In this document: one piece after another, positions 7,648 through 13,950 of the stretch | How the letters are laid out: the number at the start of each line of letters is the position of its first letter | How positions within the stretch are numbered: position 1 is the stretch's first letter | Source of the DNA: JAEUSF01 sp964484145 | GTDB taxonomy: Bacteria > Patescibacteriota > Doudnabacteria > UBA920 | Assembly: GCA_964484145.1 (NCBI GenBank) | Contig: CAZAED010000007.1 | Location: 1 to 40,701 of the forward strand | Reading direction: 5' to 3' | Length of the DNA stretch: 40,701 nucleotides | The notes under the pieces: generated by a model | The model's input: only the letters and a program-made list of their open reading frames with translations | What the model was told of the DNA's origin: nothing | Databases searched by the model: none | Position numbers and translations under genes: made by a program

Positions 7648-7680
7648 ACTGTAACGGTACGGGGCAAGGCTTTTTCCAAA
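7622..7680. repeat. Long imperfect palindrome upstream of msrA
   Basis: Core arms 7628-7645 and 7647-7664 pair as CCCCG, ACC and GTTACAGT with CGGGG, GGT and ACTGTAAC, with one mismatch and one bulge; outer GGAAA/TTTCC bases extend it. It has no T-tract typical of terminators. It looks like an inserted palindromic element. Confidence 0.6.
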
Positions 7681-7710
7681 AACACCCAAATAATTAATCA
7701 ATAAATATTT

Positions 7711-8265
7711 ATGGATAATCAGCAATCTTCTAATTTGCAAAGCGCCGTGTTTGGTAACGGGTGTTTTTGGTGCACGGAAGCAATATTTCAAAAATTAATT
7801 GGCGTTATTAGCGTAGCACCGGGTTATGCAGGCGGGAGTAAACCGAACCCTACTTATGAAGAAGTTTGTAACGGTACAACGGGGCATGCGGAAGTAATTA
7901 AAATTGAGTACGACCCAGCACAAATAGAATACAAGGTCTTGCTTGAAGTATTTTTTTCAACGCACGACCCAACTACTTTAAATAGACAGGGGAATGACGT
8001 GGGGGAACAATATAGGAGTGTAATATTTTATGCAAATGAAGAGCAAAAAAAAGCAGCTGAGGAATTTATTGCTCAGCTTACAAAAGACGCTGTGTATTCT
8101 GTGTCAATAGTCACCCAAATAAAACCGCTAGACAAATTTTACGAAGCAGAAGACTACCATCATAACTACTTTGAACAAAACAAAGACAAACCCTACTGCC
8201 AGTTAATAATTAACCCAAAACTGCAAAAATTTAAACAGCATTATAGTAAGTTAATGAAAGAATAA
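7711..8265 (+). CDS. msrA: Peptide methionine sulfoxide reductase MsrA
   Basis: 184 residues. Catalytic motif GCFWCTEA at 17-24 with the nucleophile Cys18; other MsrA blocks are GYAGG (near 39-43), Y-EEVCNGTTGHAE, THDPTTLNRQGNDVGEQYRS and the C-terminal YHHNYFEQN. The enzyme reduces methionine-S-sulfoxide in proteins, using thioredoxin-type electrons. The complementary MsrB is encoded separately at 18213 on the other strand. Cys51 lies in EEVCNG, as in most MsrA proteins; the resolving Cys pair common near the C-terminus of E. coli MsrA is reduced to one Cys (PYCQL). The gene has its own start (no Shine-Dalgarno) and no terminator on this strand; the hairpin after it has its T-tract on the minus strand. 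Confidence 0.95.
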   Translation: MDNQQSSNLQSAVFGNGCFWCTEAIFQKLIGVISVAPGYAGGSKPNPTYEEVCNGTTGHAEVIKIEYDPAQIEYKVLLEVFFSTHDPTTLNRQGNDVGEQYRSVIFYANEEQKKAAEEFIAQLTKDAVYSVSIVTQIKPLDKFYEAEDYHHNYFEQNKDKPYCQLIINPKLQKFKQHYSKLMKE

Positions 8266-8301
8266 AAAATAAAATCCGCCCCTAGCCGAAACTGGGGGCG
8301 G
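8261..8301 (-). terminator. Terminator of the GC-rich small-ORF unit
   Basis: CCGCCCC at 8295-8301 pairs with GGGGCGG at 8276-8282 on the minus strand, followed by ATTTTATTTTTTATT. A T-tract is present only on the minus strand, so it ends leftward transcription from 8609. It runs into the end of msrA. Confidence 0.75.
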
Positions 8302-8322
8302 GTGAGAAAGTAAAGGGTATTA

Positions 8323-8460
8323 CTACCCTTGATTCTCTGAGTGATGGACCGGTTGTTCGGAAGGAAGGCCGAGTTGCTGGGCTCGTTTTTCTTCCTGCTG
8401 CTCCAACCAGTTTTGATCTTCCGCAGGGACATACTTATTCCACATTGTGTCCCGGAGCAT
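8323..8460 (-). CDS. Small hydrophilic protein, 45 aa, unknown
   Basis: The ATG at 8460-8458 follows a perfect AGGAGG (8472-8467) by 6 nt, one of the few clear Shine-Dalgarno sites in the window. The product begins MLRDTMWNKYVPAEDQNW, continues with a Glu/Gln-rich predicted helix (LEQQEEKRAQQLG) and ends PVHHSENQG. It has no membrane segment or Cys. It overlaps the upstream small ORF by 26 nt. The segment is much richer in G+C than its neighbours. The stop codon lies in a small AAGGGT/ACCCTT hairpin just before the terminator. I recognise no family. A structured non-coding RNA is the main alternative. Confidence 0.5.
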   Translation of the reverse strand: MLRDTMWNKYVPAEDQNWLEQQEEKRAQQLGLPSEQPVHHSENQG

Positions 8461-8608
8461 TGGTTTCCTCCTGCTTGTTATTTGGCCCCCAATGGGGACC
8501 GTCCACCCGCCGCCCTCGGCGGCCTAATCCCTGTTCAACTTTCTCTTTGTGAAAGGGGTCTTGCGTGGCCTGAGGGCCCGCACCAAGCTCTTTTTTGATT
8601 GTAGGCAT
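8435..8608 (-). CDS. Small basic protein, 57 aa, unknown; leaderless
   Basis: Begins MPTIKKELGAGPQATQDP at an ATG 7 nt after the -10 of a strong promoter, so the mRNA would be leaderless. The product is hydrophilic, rich in Gly, Arg, Asn and Gln, with a GRRGRR cluster at about residues 33-38 and no membrane segment. The DNA contains several hairpins (for example TGCGGGCC/GGCC-CGCA near 8563-8583, GCCGCC/GGCGGC near 8510-8524 and GGTCCCC/GGGGGCC near 8483-8500), which could mean the transcript is a structured RNA and not an mRNA. No family recognised. It overlaps the second small ORF. Confidence 0.42.
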   Translation of the reverse strand: MPTIKKELGAGPQATQDPFHKEKVEQGLGRRGRRVDGPHWGPNNKQEETNAPGHNVE

Positions 8609-8615
8609 CCCGAAA

Positions 8616-8644
8616 AGTTTAACATAAAATGAGAGTATTGTCAA
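8616..8644 (-). promoter_or_regulatory. Promoter of the GC-rich small-ORF unit
   Basis: On the minus strand TTGACA (perfect), a 17-nt spacer and TAAACT. Transcription would start at about 8609, one base before the ATG at 8608. Confidence 0.7.
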
Positions 8645-8659
8645 TATTAATTTTAAAAT

Positions 8660-9121
8660 ATGCCAAATAATTTAGATATTTTAGGTTTATTTTTGTTGCT
8701 GGCTGGGTTTATAGTTGGTCTTGGAGCGGTTACGGTTATAGATATTCACGGTTTTTTGGGGAGGACTTCTAACTACTGGAGTGAGGCAACTACGCGCACG
8801 CACAAAGTTACCAAGCCGCTTATTTGGCTTGGTATGTTTTTAGCAATTTTAGGTGGACTAATTTTTTTCCGTGCTAACTATTCGGGTACGCCTACCATTT
8901 TGGGATTTGTAGCGCTTGTGCTCATTTTAAACGGGTGTTTCTTAAGCTTTTCTGTTAGTCCATATTTGTTAGAAAAAGAAAAGCAAGGCAAAGCAGGGGA
9001 ACTTTTGCCTAAAAGTTGGCAAACAAAAATTGCCATAAGCCTAGTAGTGTCCGACTTAGGCTGGTGGGGAAGCTTGTTTTTGTTAGTTATATATTTGCTT
9101 AATGGACGTGGTATAATTTAG
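8660..9121 (+). CDS. Four-helix integral membrane protein, unknown
   Basis: 153 residues with four predicted membrane helices: about 6-30, 52-70, 78-100 and 124-146. The first loop has VIDIHGFLGRTSNYWSEATT followed by THKVTKPLIW, a His/Asp-containing stretch that could be functional. I do not recognise the family; the four-helix layout with polar residues near the membrane edge recalls DUF2269/CopD-like proteins, but I cannot support that. It is 25 bp upstream of gnd and may be cotranscribed with it. The upstream region holds the divergent promoter of the small-ORF unit, so its own promoter must overlap that. Confidence 0.75.
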   Translation: MPNNLDILGLFLLLAGFIVGLGAVTVIDIHGFLGRTSNYWSEATTRTHKVTKPLIWLGMFLAILGGLIFFRANYSGTPTILGFVALVLILNGCFLSFSVSPYLLEKEKQGKAGELLPKSWQTKIAISLVVSDLGWWGSLFLLVIYLLNGRGII

Positions 9122-9146
9122 ACATCTAAAAATTTATTTAAATTCA

Positions 9147-10070
9147 ATGCAAATAGCGGTTTTTGGGTTAGGTAAGATGGGTATGCAAATAGCCAAAAGA
9201 CTGTGCAATAGCGGTTTTACGGTTTTGGCATGGAATAGGAGCGAGGGACCGAGACAGGAGTTTGAAAAGTTTACGCACGGCAAAAAAAAGTCATGTCTGG
9301 TTTTTTCTAGTATTGACGATTTAACAGCAAGTATGAAAGATAGTCCGAGAATTTTTTGGTTAATGCTTCCTTCCGAAACTGTGGAAGATTTTTTATTTAG
9401 TAAAGAACTTTTAGGCGGAGTTTTAAAAAAGGGCGACATTGTTATAGACGGGGGAAATAGCCATTATAAAAAAAGTATAGAGCGCGCCGGAAAACTAAAA
9501 GAAATAGGCGTGCATTTTTTTGACGTAGGCGTAAGCGGCGGAGTGTGGGGGTACGAAAATGGTTTTGCTCTTATGGCAGGGGGACAAAAAGAAAATTATA
9601 AACATATCGAACCTATACTTAAAGCATTATCATCCGGCGAAAATTATGGACTTGTAGGTCCAAGTGGAGCCGGGCATTTTGTAAAAATGGTTCACAACGG
9701 CATAGAGTACGGTATGATGGAAGCTATTGGTGAAGGTTACGGGATTATGAAGGAAAGTAAAATGGATTTAGACTTACTGCAAGTTACTCAAATATATCAG
9801 CAGGGTACGGTAGTTAGGTCTTGGCTAATAGATTTAGTCAGAAACATTTTTGAGAAGGAAGATATAGAAAATACCAAGGGCGAGATTGCTATGCTAGGGG
9901 AAGGGGAATGGACAGTTGAAGCCGCTAAAGAGTTGGGCGTAGACGCTAGAGTAATTGAAGATTCGGTAAATGTGCGAAAAGAAAGCAAAGACCCTAAAAA
10001 TCAAAATAAGTTTTCCAACAAAATTGTGGCCTTGCTGCGGAAGCAGTTTGGAGGACACAAAGTAAATTGA
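9147..10070 (+). CDS. gnd: 6-phosphogluconate dehydrogenase (short, GndA-type)
   Basis: 307 residues. N-terminal Rossmann motif GLGKMG (7-12), with WNRSEG near 29-34 where the Asn-Arg-Ser after strand 2 bears on NAD/NADP choice; DGGNSHYK near 101-108; GVSGGVWG near 128-135; and the catalytic block GPSGAGHFVKMVHNGIEYG near 174-192 with the active Lys and Asn. Length is that of the short form (about 300 aa), which lacks the long C-terminal domain of E. coli Gnd. It converts 6-phosphogluconate to ribulose 5-phosphate, CO2 and reduced cofactor, and pairs with zwf (1588). A TATAAT lies near 9113 upstream. Its stop codon is inside a 10-nt tandem repeat. Confidence 0.95.
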   Translation: MQIAVFGLGKMGMQIAKRLCNSGFTVLAWNRSEGPRQEFEKFTHGKKKSCLVFSSIDDLTASMKDSPRIFWLMLPSETVEDFLFSKELLGGVLKKGDIVIDGGNSHYKKSIERAGKLKEIGVHFFDVGVSGGVWGYENGFALMAGGQKENYKHIEPILKALSSGENYGLVGPSGAGHFVKMVHNGIEYGMMEAIGEGYGIMKESKMDLDLLQVTQIYQQGTVVRSWLIDLVRNIFEKEDIENTKGEIAMLGEGEWTVEAAKELGVDARVIEDSVNVRKESKDPKNQNKFSNKIVALLRKQFGGHKVN

Positions 10071-10105
10071 CCAAGATTGACCAAAATTGATCATGATTGA
10101 CAAAA
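10066..10105. repeat. Degenerate 10-nt tandem repeat, ATTGACCAAR family
   Basis: Four copies: ATTGACCAAG, ATTGACCAAA, ATTGATCATG, ATTGACAAAA. The first copy contains the TGA stop of gnd and the third the ATG start of the next gene, so the repeat makes the whole gene junction. Related repeats lie at 11895-11935, 38424-38463 and 39528-39618. Confidence 0.8.
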
Positions 10106-10749
10106 TTGGTTATTCAGAGCAAGAAAGAAAGATTTTTAACAAACTGAATTCGCCTAAGAAGGTTCAGGATTTTTTGGATAAGCTAACCATCAACTTTGAA
10201 AAAAAAGAGGAGACGGTTTATTCACCAAGGATGGTTATAAAACATAAAAAAGCGCATTGTATGGAAGGGGCTATGTTTGCGGCCGCGGCACTTGAATACC
10301 ATGGACATAAACCTTATGTAATGGATTTAAGGTCTATAGATGGCGACTACGACCACGTGGTAGCGGTGTTTAAGCAGTTTGGGAGCTATGGGGCAATAAG
10401 TAAAACCAACCATGCGGTTTTAAGGTATAGGGAACCAATTTATAGATCGGTTAGGGAATTAGCAATGTCATATTTCCATGAATATTTTGACGACAATGGA
10501 AAAAAGACTTTGAGGGAGTATAGTGAGCTTTTTGATTTAAGATGGTTTGACCCTACTTCGTCCGCTAGGGGCGGACTACGAAGGGCAAGTTGGAGAACAG
10601 CGGAAAAAAATTTGTTTGAAATTCCAGAAAAATTGGACGAAATAAAACATTATAAAATATTATCACCAGCACAAATAAAAAACCTTAGGAAGGCGGACGA
10701 AATAGAAATAAAAGCCGGGAAGTTGGTGGAATTTAAAAGCACCACTTAA
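10093..10749 (+). CDS. Transglutaminase/cysteine-protease-fold-like protein
   Basis: 218 residues from the ATG at 10093; an upstream in-frame TTG at 10087 lies in the repeat and is less likely. The block HCMEGAMFAAAALEYHGH with Cys56 at the start of a helix, followed by DGDYDHVVAVFK with His88, is the Cys-His layout of transglutaminase-like folds; the third polar residue is not certain. Substrate and role are unknown. About 20 residues around 154-165 (PTSSARGGLRRAS) are encoded by a near-palindrome that looks inserted in frame. The gene ends KSTT inside a terminator shared with convergent bshA, and the two stop codons overlap. Confidence 0.6.
   Translation: MIDKIGYSEQERKIFNKLNSPKKVQDFLDKLTINFEKKEETVYSPRMVIKHKKAHCMEGAMFAAAALEYHGHKPYVMDLRSIDGDYDHVVAVFKQFGSYGAISKTNHAVLRYREPIYRSVRELAMSYFHEYFDDNGKKTLREYSELFDLRWFDPTSSARGGLRRASWRTAEKNLFEIPEKLDEIKHYKILSPAQIKNLRKADEIEIKAGKLVEFKSTT
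10551..10585. repeat. In-frame palindromic element in the transglutaminase-like gene
   Basis: GTCCGC (10560-10565) pairs with GCGGAC (10571-10576) and CTTC with GAAG further out, with CCC/GGG at the ends; loop TAGGG. Encodes PTSSARGGLRRA in frame. Confidence 0.6.
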
Positions 10750-10762
10750 GTGGTGCTTTTTT
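10735..10762. terminator. Shared bidirectional terminator containing both stop codons
   Basis: A perfect 26-nt palindrome (10735-10760) centred on TTAA, with A-run and T-run at its ends. The plus-strand TAA (10747-10749) and the minus-strand TAA (10748-10746) overlap at its centre, and both proteins end KSTT. Confidence 0.85.
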
Positions 10763-11894
10763 GGTTTAGAATTTTTTTATAATATTCTACATATTCCGGA
10801 ACTATTTTTTTACTGCAGAATTTTTCGCAAGCGGCAAGTTCTGCGGCTTCTCCCATTTGTTTTCTTAAATCGTTATTGGCTATAAGCAGTTTTAAATTTT
10901 TTACAAAGCCTTTTATGTCGCCGACCTTGCAAAGCAGGCCGGTTTTGTTGTGCTCAATTACCTCGGGCGTACCGCCACTGTTGGTGGCTAAAACAGGACT
11001 GCCATAACTCATAGCTTCTAAAGCGCCCATACCAAAGCTTTCGGTTTCGGAAGTAAAAATTCCAATGTCGGCCGCGTTTAAATAGTTTTCTATGTCCTTA
11101 ACTTTTTCTTTAACTATTATTTTATTTTGTATTCCGAGTTTTTTAACAAGTGGTTTGTAGGGAGAAAAATCCGCACCTGACAAAATAAGTAGTTTAAATT
11201 TTGGCTCGTTTTTGATCTGCGCGACAATTTTTAGAAGATCAGGAATTCTTTTTACCGGGCGAAGGTTAGAAAGATGGATGCCTAGAATATCGGTATCTTT
11301 AATCTTTAATCCTTTGCGCATTGCGGCGCGCGACTTAGTGGGCGAGTGGGGAGAATAGAAGTTATATATAACTTCTATAGGTTTGTCGGTTTTTAAAACT
11401 TTTATTGTTTCTTCTTTTAAACTTTGCGAAACCGCTGTCACACCATGGCTGCGCTCAATAGAATATTTTATGGCTTCAAAAAGGCTAGGGTCTTTAGCTA
11501 AAAGAGTTATATCTGTACCGTGCAAGGTGGTAATTATTTTAGGCAAAGGAATATTATTAGTGCGCATAATTCGCCTGGCAAGTAAGGCCGCGGCCGCGTG
11601 GGGGAATGCATAATGAACATGTAAAATATCTAACTCAAATTTTTTTTGAACTTTTTCAATTTCCACTGCCAAAGGCAAGGTATAGTCCGGGTATTTAAAT
11701 AAGCTGTATTCGTTTATATGGACTTTGTGAAAGTGGATGTTTTTGTGTTTGCCCATTAGCCTAAAAGGCGGTTCATAGGAAATAAAATGAACTTCGTGGC
11801 CAAGCTTAGAAAGTTCAAGGCCTAAATTTGTGGCAACAATGCCGCTGCCGCCAACGGAGGGGTAGCAGACAATTCCGACTTTAAGGAATGACAT
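10746..11894 (-). CDS. bshA: BshA: N-acetylglucosaminyl L-malate synthase (bacillithiol step 1)
   Basis: 382 residues, GT4/GT-B glycosyltransferase. The start VGIVCYPSVGGSGIVATNLG, then IHFHKVHINEYSLFKYPDY, DILHVHYAFPHA, TTLHGTDIT and AVSQSLKEET closely follow B. subtilis BshA as I recall it; the donor-site E-SFG-E motif is at TETESFGMGALEAM. BshA joins UDP-GlcNAc to L-malate. Together with the BshB1-type deacetylase and BshC-like gene upstream it forms a three-gene minus-strand operon in pathway-reverse order (C, B1, A). The 46-nt gap upstream contains an ATTGACA-type repeat. Its stop overlaps that of the convergent gene. The functional call is strong; a general GT4 is the fallback. Confidence 0.88.
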   Translation of the reverse strand: MSFLKVGIVCYPSVGGSGIVATNLGLELSKLGHEVHFISYEPPFRLMGKHKNIHFHKVHINEYSLFKYPDYTLPLAVEIEKVQKKFELDILHVHYAFPHAAAALLARRIMRTNNIPLPKIITTLHGTDITLLAKDPSLFEAIKYSIERSHGVTAVSQSLKEETIKVLKTDKPIEVIYNFYSPHSPTKSRAAMRKGLKIKDTDILGIHLSNLRPVKRIPDLLKIVAQIKNEPKFKLLILSGADFSPYKPLVKKLGIQNKIIVKEKVKDIENYLNAADIGIFTSETESFGMGALEAMSYGSPVLATNSGGTPEVIEHNKTGLLCKVGDIKGFVKNLKLLIANNDLRKQMGEAAELAACEKFCSKKIVPEYVEYYKKILNQKSTT

Positions 11895-11935
11895 GATTTA
11901 AAAGATTTAAATGATTGACAAGAATGACAAGGAAA
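11895..11935. repeat. ATTGACAAG-type short repeats upstream of bshA
   Basis: Plus strand: GATTTAAAA, GATTTAAAT, GATTGACAAG, AATGACAAGG. Same family as the repeats at 10066 and 39528. It fills the bshB1-bshA junction. Confidence 0.6.
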
Positions 11936-11940
11936 GTGAT

Positions 11941-12636
11941 CTAATAGTTTCGGGAAGATAATGACAAATCTGAAATATGGTCAACGCGGATTGGGTCATT
12001 GGTCCAAAGGCCAATGGCGTATTTAACGCCAATGCTACTGCCCCAAGCAGCGGCTTTGGTGGTGACTAAGTTTACATACGACTTAGTCTGCATTTGGCTT
12101 TTATGCGCCTGCATAGCGTGTATCCAAGTTTCGTAATTTTCTGAAACGTCAATAATTATATCCGGCTTTTCGCCCCATTCGGCGCGAGAAGGGTAAAAAT
12201 ATAAAGCTCCAACTTTATGGACATCTAAAGTTTTTAACTCACCTAAACCACCATAGCGAGCAAGGCGGCAAGCAGCGTGGGCAATTTGCGCCACAATATA
12301 GTGGTCAGGATGCTGGTTAATTTGTAGTTCCGGAGCAAATACCATGTCCGGTTTAAATTCCCGAATTATTTTGGCAATTTGAATTCTGTTTTCTGCCGTG
12401 TTTTCTATATGGCAGTCGCCGCCCATATTTAAAAATTCAACATCTGTAACGCCAGAAATTTTTGCAGCGTCTATAGCTTCTTGTTTTCTGCTTTCGGGCG
12501 TGCCGTTACTTCCGGCTTCACCTAAAGAGCAAATTACAAATTTAATTTCCGAACCGTTTTGAGTTTCTTTGGTAACTAGCCCGCCTAAGCCGAATTCAAT
12601 GTCGTCTGGGTGAGCACCAATGCAAAGTAATTTCAT
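11941..12636 (-). CDS. bshB1: BshB1-type PIG-L deacetylase (bacillithiol step 2)
   Basis: 231 residues of the LmbE/PIG-L zinc deacetylase family. Zinc ligands and base are in AHPDD (8-12: His9, Asp12, with Asp11 as base) and the second motif NQHPDHYIVAQIAH with His112. GEAGSNGTPESRKQEA matches the RAEMSSNGT block of BshB1. The C-terminal half has the AAWGSSIGVKYAIG segment found in BshB1. It removes acetate from GlcNAc-malate to give GlcN-malate. Neighbouring BshA makes the bacillithiol reading much more likely than a general deacetylase. It lies 26 nt after the BshC-like gene and 46 nt before bshA. Confidence 0.88.
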   Translation of the reverse strand: MKLLCIGAHPDDIEFGLGGLVTKETQNGSEIKFVICSLGEAGSNGTPESRKQEAIDAAKISGVTDVEFLNMGGDCHIENTAENRIQIAKIIREFKPDMVFAPELQINQHPDHYIVAQIAHAACRLARYGGLGELKTLDVHKVGALYFYPSRAEWGEKPDIIIDVSENYETWIHAMQAHKSQMQTKSYVNLVTTKAAAWGSSIGVKYAIGLWTNDPIRVDHISDLSLSSRNY

Positions 12637-12640
12637 AAAA

Positions 12641-12668
12641 TATAAGATTTAAGATGTAAGATTTAGGG
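12641..12668. repeat. 7-nt tandem repeat at the bshC-like/bshB1 junction
   Basis: TATAAGA, TTTAAGA, TGTAAGA, TTTAGGG on the plus strand. The last copy includes the stop codon of the minus-strand BshC-like gene. Confidence 0.8.
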
Positions 12669-13460
12669 TAGCCAAGCAAGTTCTTGGTCTTCTATTTGAT
12701 CACGTTTTATAAAGTTAACTTCCGGGAAGTCTTCCTTTTTTAAATAATCATATTCCGAGTTGCCGGTTATGTAGTGGGTTGCTTTTATTACACTGTTCAT
12801 CCATTTAAAGCGTTGGTCGCGGCCAGGGGTAATTTGCGATTTTTTTATTTCATCGGCCACTTCAAATTCTGTGGTTTTGCCGCCACCGTGGTGGAGTGAG
12901 GCGGAGGAGGTGTTAGGTTTTAGGTGTTGGGTGTTAGGAATTATTCGGGCACGAACAATTTCGTTTTTGTAGGGGATGTCTGCATAAAATTCCCCACTAA
13001 GATTGTCGGCCGTTTCTCTAAAAGCTTTGTCAGATGACCTTACAACTTCTATGCCGTCTAACAGCCCCAATTTTTTGTACATTTCAAGACAAAAGTCTGC
13101 GGCAGTGCTCGCGTCTATTAATTTAAATAATTCTATCAGATCGGAGTTTGCAAATCTAGGAAGTTGTTTTAGAGTTTCTTCTTTCCACCCAGTAGGGATG
13201 CGTTTTAGGTAAAGAGGGGAGAAGTTCTTTTGAACTTTGTTTTCTTGGGTAAAATTAAGGCGAACTTCTGCGTTTGTATTTCTATCGCGCAAAACCGTTA
13301 TGGTCTCGCGATAGTCAGCATCGCTGTCGTGGTAAAACAAAACAATTTTTCCACCAATTTCTTTTTGTAAATTCCGCGCGCTTTGGAGTTTAGCGTAAAA
13401 AAACCGCTTTGGGAAAAAGCCGTTGGGTTGTTGGCCTAGGGCAATAATAGGAGGATTCAT
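12663..13460 (-). CDS. Putative short BshC-like cysteine-adding enzyme
   Basis: 265 residues, about half the size of BshC (about 540). Residues 5-52 resemble the BshC core: GQQ at 9-11 followed by a Phe-rich stretch, a helix (AKLQSARNLQKEIG), then a buried strand ending IVLFYHDSDADYRET, which parallels GQQAGLL and VPVFWIAGEDHD of BshC. The remainder has no motif I can place. Its position first in an operon with bshB1 and bshA makes it the natural candidate for adding cysteine to GlcN-malate. A 28-nt 7-mer repeat is translated in frame as PNTQHLKPNT near residues 177-186. Promoter is 7 nt away, so the mRNA is probably leaderless. Could be an unrelated protein; the assignment rests on weak similarity plus context. 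Confidence 0.5.
   Translation of the reverse strand: MNPPIIALGQQPNGFFPKRFFYAKLQSARNLQKEIGGKIVLFYHDSDADYRETITVLRDRNTNAEVRLNFTQENKVQKNFSPLYLKRIPTGWKEETLKQLPRFANSDLIELFKLIDASTAADFCLEMYKKLGLLDGIEVVRSSDKAFRETADNLSGEFYADIPYKNEIVRARIIPNTQHLKPNTSSASLHHGGGKTTEFEVADEIKKSQITPGRDQRFKWMNSVIKATHYITGNSEYDYLKKEDFPEVNFIKRDQIEDQELAWLP
12911..12938. repeat. 7-nt tandem repeat translated inside the BshC-like gene
   Basis: TGTTAGG, TTTTAGG, TGTTGGG, TGTTAGG on the plus strand. Reading through three copies takes seven codons, giving the protein period seen in PNTQHLKPNT. Confidence 0.75.
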
Positions 13461-13466
13461 ATAAGC

Positions 13467-13495
13467 ATTTTAACATACTAGCATATTAACATCAA
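13467..13495 (-). promoter_or_regulatory. Promoter of the bacillithiol operon, probably leaderless
   Basis: On the minus strand TTGATG, 17-nt spacer, TAAAAT, then 6 nt to the ATG at 13460. It is back to back with the metal-regulated promoter at 13512. Confidence 0.6.
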
Positions 13496-13511
13496 ACAAA
13501 CTTGTGTTCAT

Positions 13512-13540
13512 TTGACAAATACCCCAGGGGGGTATACTAT
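13512..13540 (+). promoter_or_regulatory. Metal-regulated promoter with CsoR/RcnR-type operator
   Basis: A perfect TTGACA at 13512-13517 and TACTAT at 13535-13540 (17-nt spacer; TATACT at 13533 would give 15). The spacer holds a GC-rich inverted repeat, ATACCCC-A-GGGGGGTAT (13519-13535), the form of a CsoR/RcnR/InrS operator. Bound repressor would block polymerase directly. The regulator is the first gene it drives. Confidence 0.7.
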
Positions 13541-13585
13541 AGAAATATCAAATTTCTAATATCTAATCTAAAGTTGAGTAAACAT

Positions 13586-13852
13586 ATGCAGGAACAATAT
13601 AAGAAAAAGTTAATTAATCATTTAAACCGTATAGAGGGCCAGGTTAGGGGGCTTAAGAAAATGGTTGAGGAAAATAAGTACTGCGTAGACGTATTAACTC
13701 AGAGTTTGGCTGTGGAAAACTCCCTGGAGAGTTTTAACGCAGGACTTTTAGAAAACCATTTAACCGAACATGTGGCGCACCAATTTATGCACGGCCAGAG
13801 CAAAAAAGCAGTTAAGGAGCTGCTTAAGGTTTATAAGTTGGCAAATAAATAG
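13586..13852 (+). CDS. CsoR/RcnR-family (DUF156) metal-responsive repressor
   Basis: 88 residues from the ATG at 13586, the usual size; the longer frame from 13502 would cover the promoter and operator. All-helical DUF156 fold: HLNRIEGQVRGLKKM, then YCVDVLTQ (Cys33), and LLENHLTEHVAHQ (His58, His62). Copper CsoR proteins use Cys-His-Cys; here the third ligand position is His62, giving the Cys-His-His set of the Ni/Co sensors RcnR and InrS, and ENHLTEHVAHQ also resembles RcnR. It nevertheless heads an operon of copper genes. A leader of about 40 nt precedes the start. Autoregulation through the operator at 13519-13535 is likely. Confidence 0.88.
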   Translation: MQEQYKKKLINHLNRIEGQVRGLKKMVEENKYCVDVLTQSLAVENSLESFNAGLLENHLTEHVAHQFMHGQSKKAVKELLKVYKLANK

Positions 13853-13859
13853 GGGGAGA

Positions 13860-13901
13860 GATGTAAGATGTAAGATGTAAGATGTAAGATGTAAGATGTA
13901 A
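13860..13901. repeat. Six perfect tandem copies of GATGTAA
   Basis: The only perfect array of the 7-mer family, 42 nt, 7 nt after the regulator's stop. It separates the regulator from the DUF305 gene. Confidence 0.95.
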
Positions 13902-13950
13902 GGGGAAGTTACGCAAAAAAATAAAATATATAATTAACATTAGTAAATTT

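Noticed and set aside
8330..8400. SRP-RNA-like motif GGAAGGAAGGCC on the plus strand
   Set aside because: The symmetric and apical loops of SRP helix 8 cannot be formed around it; probably chance.
8341..8598. 85-aa plus-strand ORF in the GC-rich segment
   Set aside because: No promoter or SD on this strand; the promoter, SD and terminator all point to the minus strand.
8261..8644. RNase P RNA or tmRNA on the minus strand
   Set aside because: GGAGGAAACC recalls the RNase P P4 region but is in the wrong place and the 3' partner is missing; no tRNA-like ends for tmRNA.
13860..13901. CRISPR array
   Set aside because: Units are 7 nt, contiguous and without spacers; no cas genes in the window.
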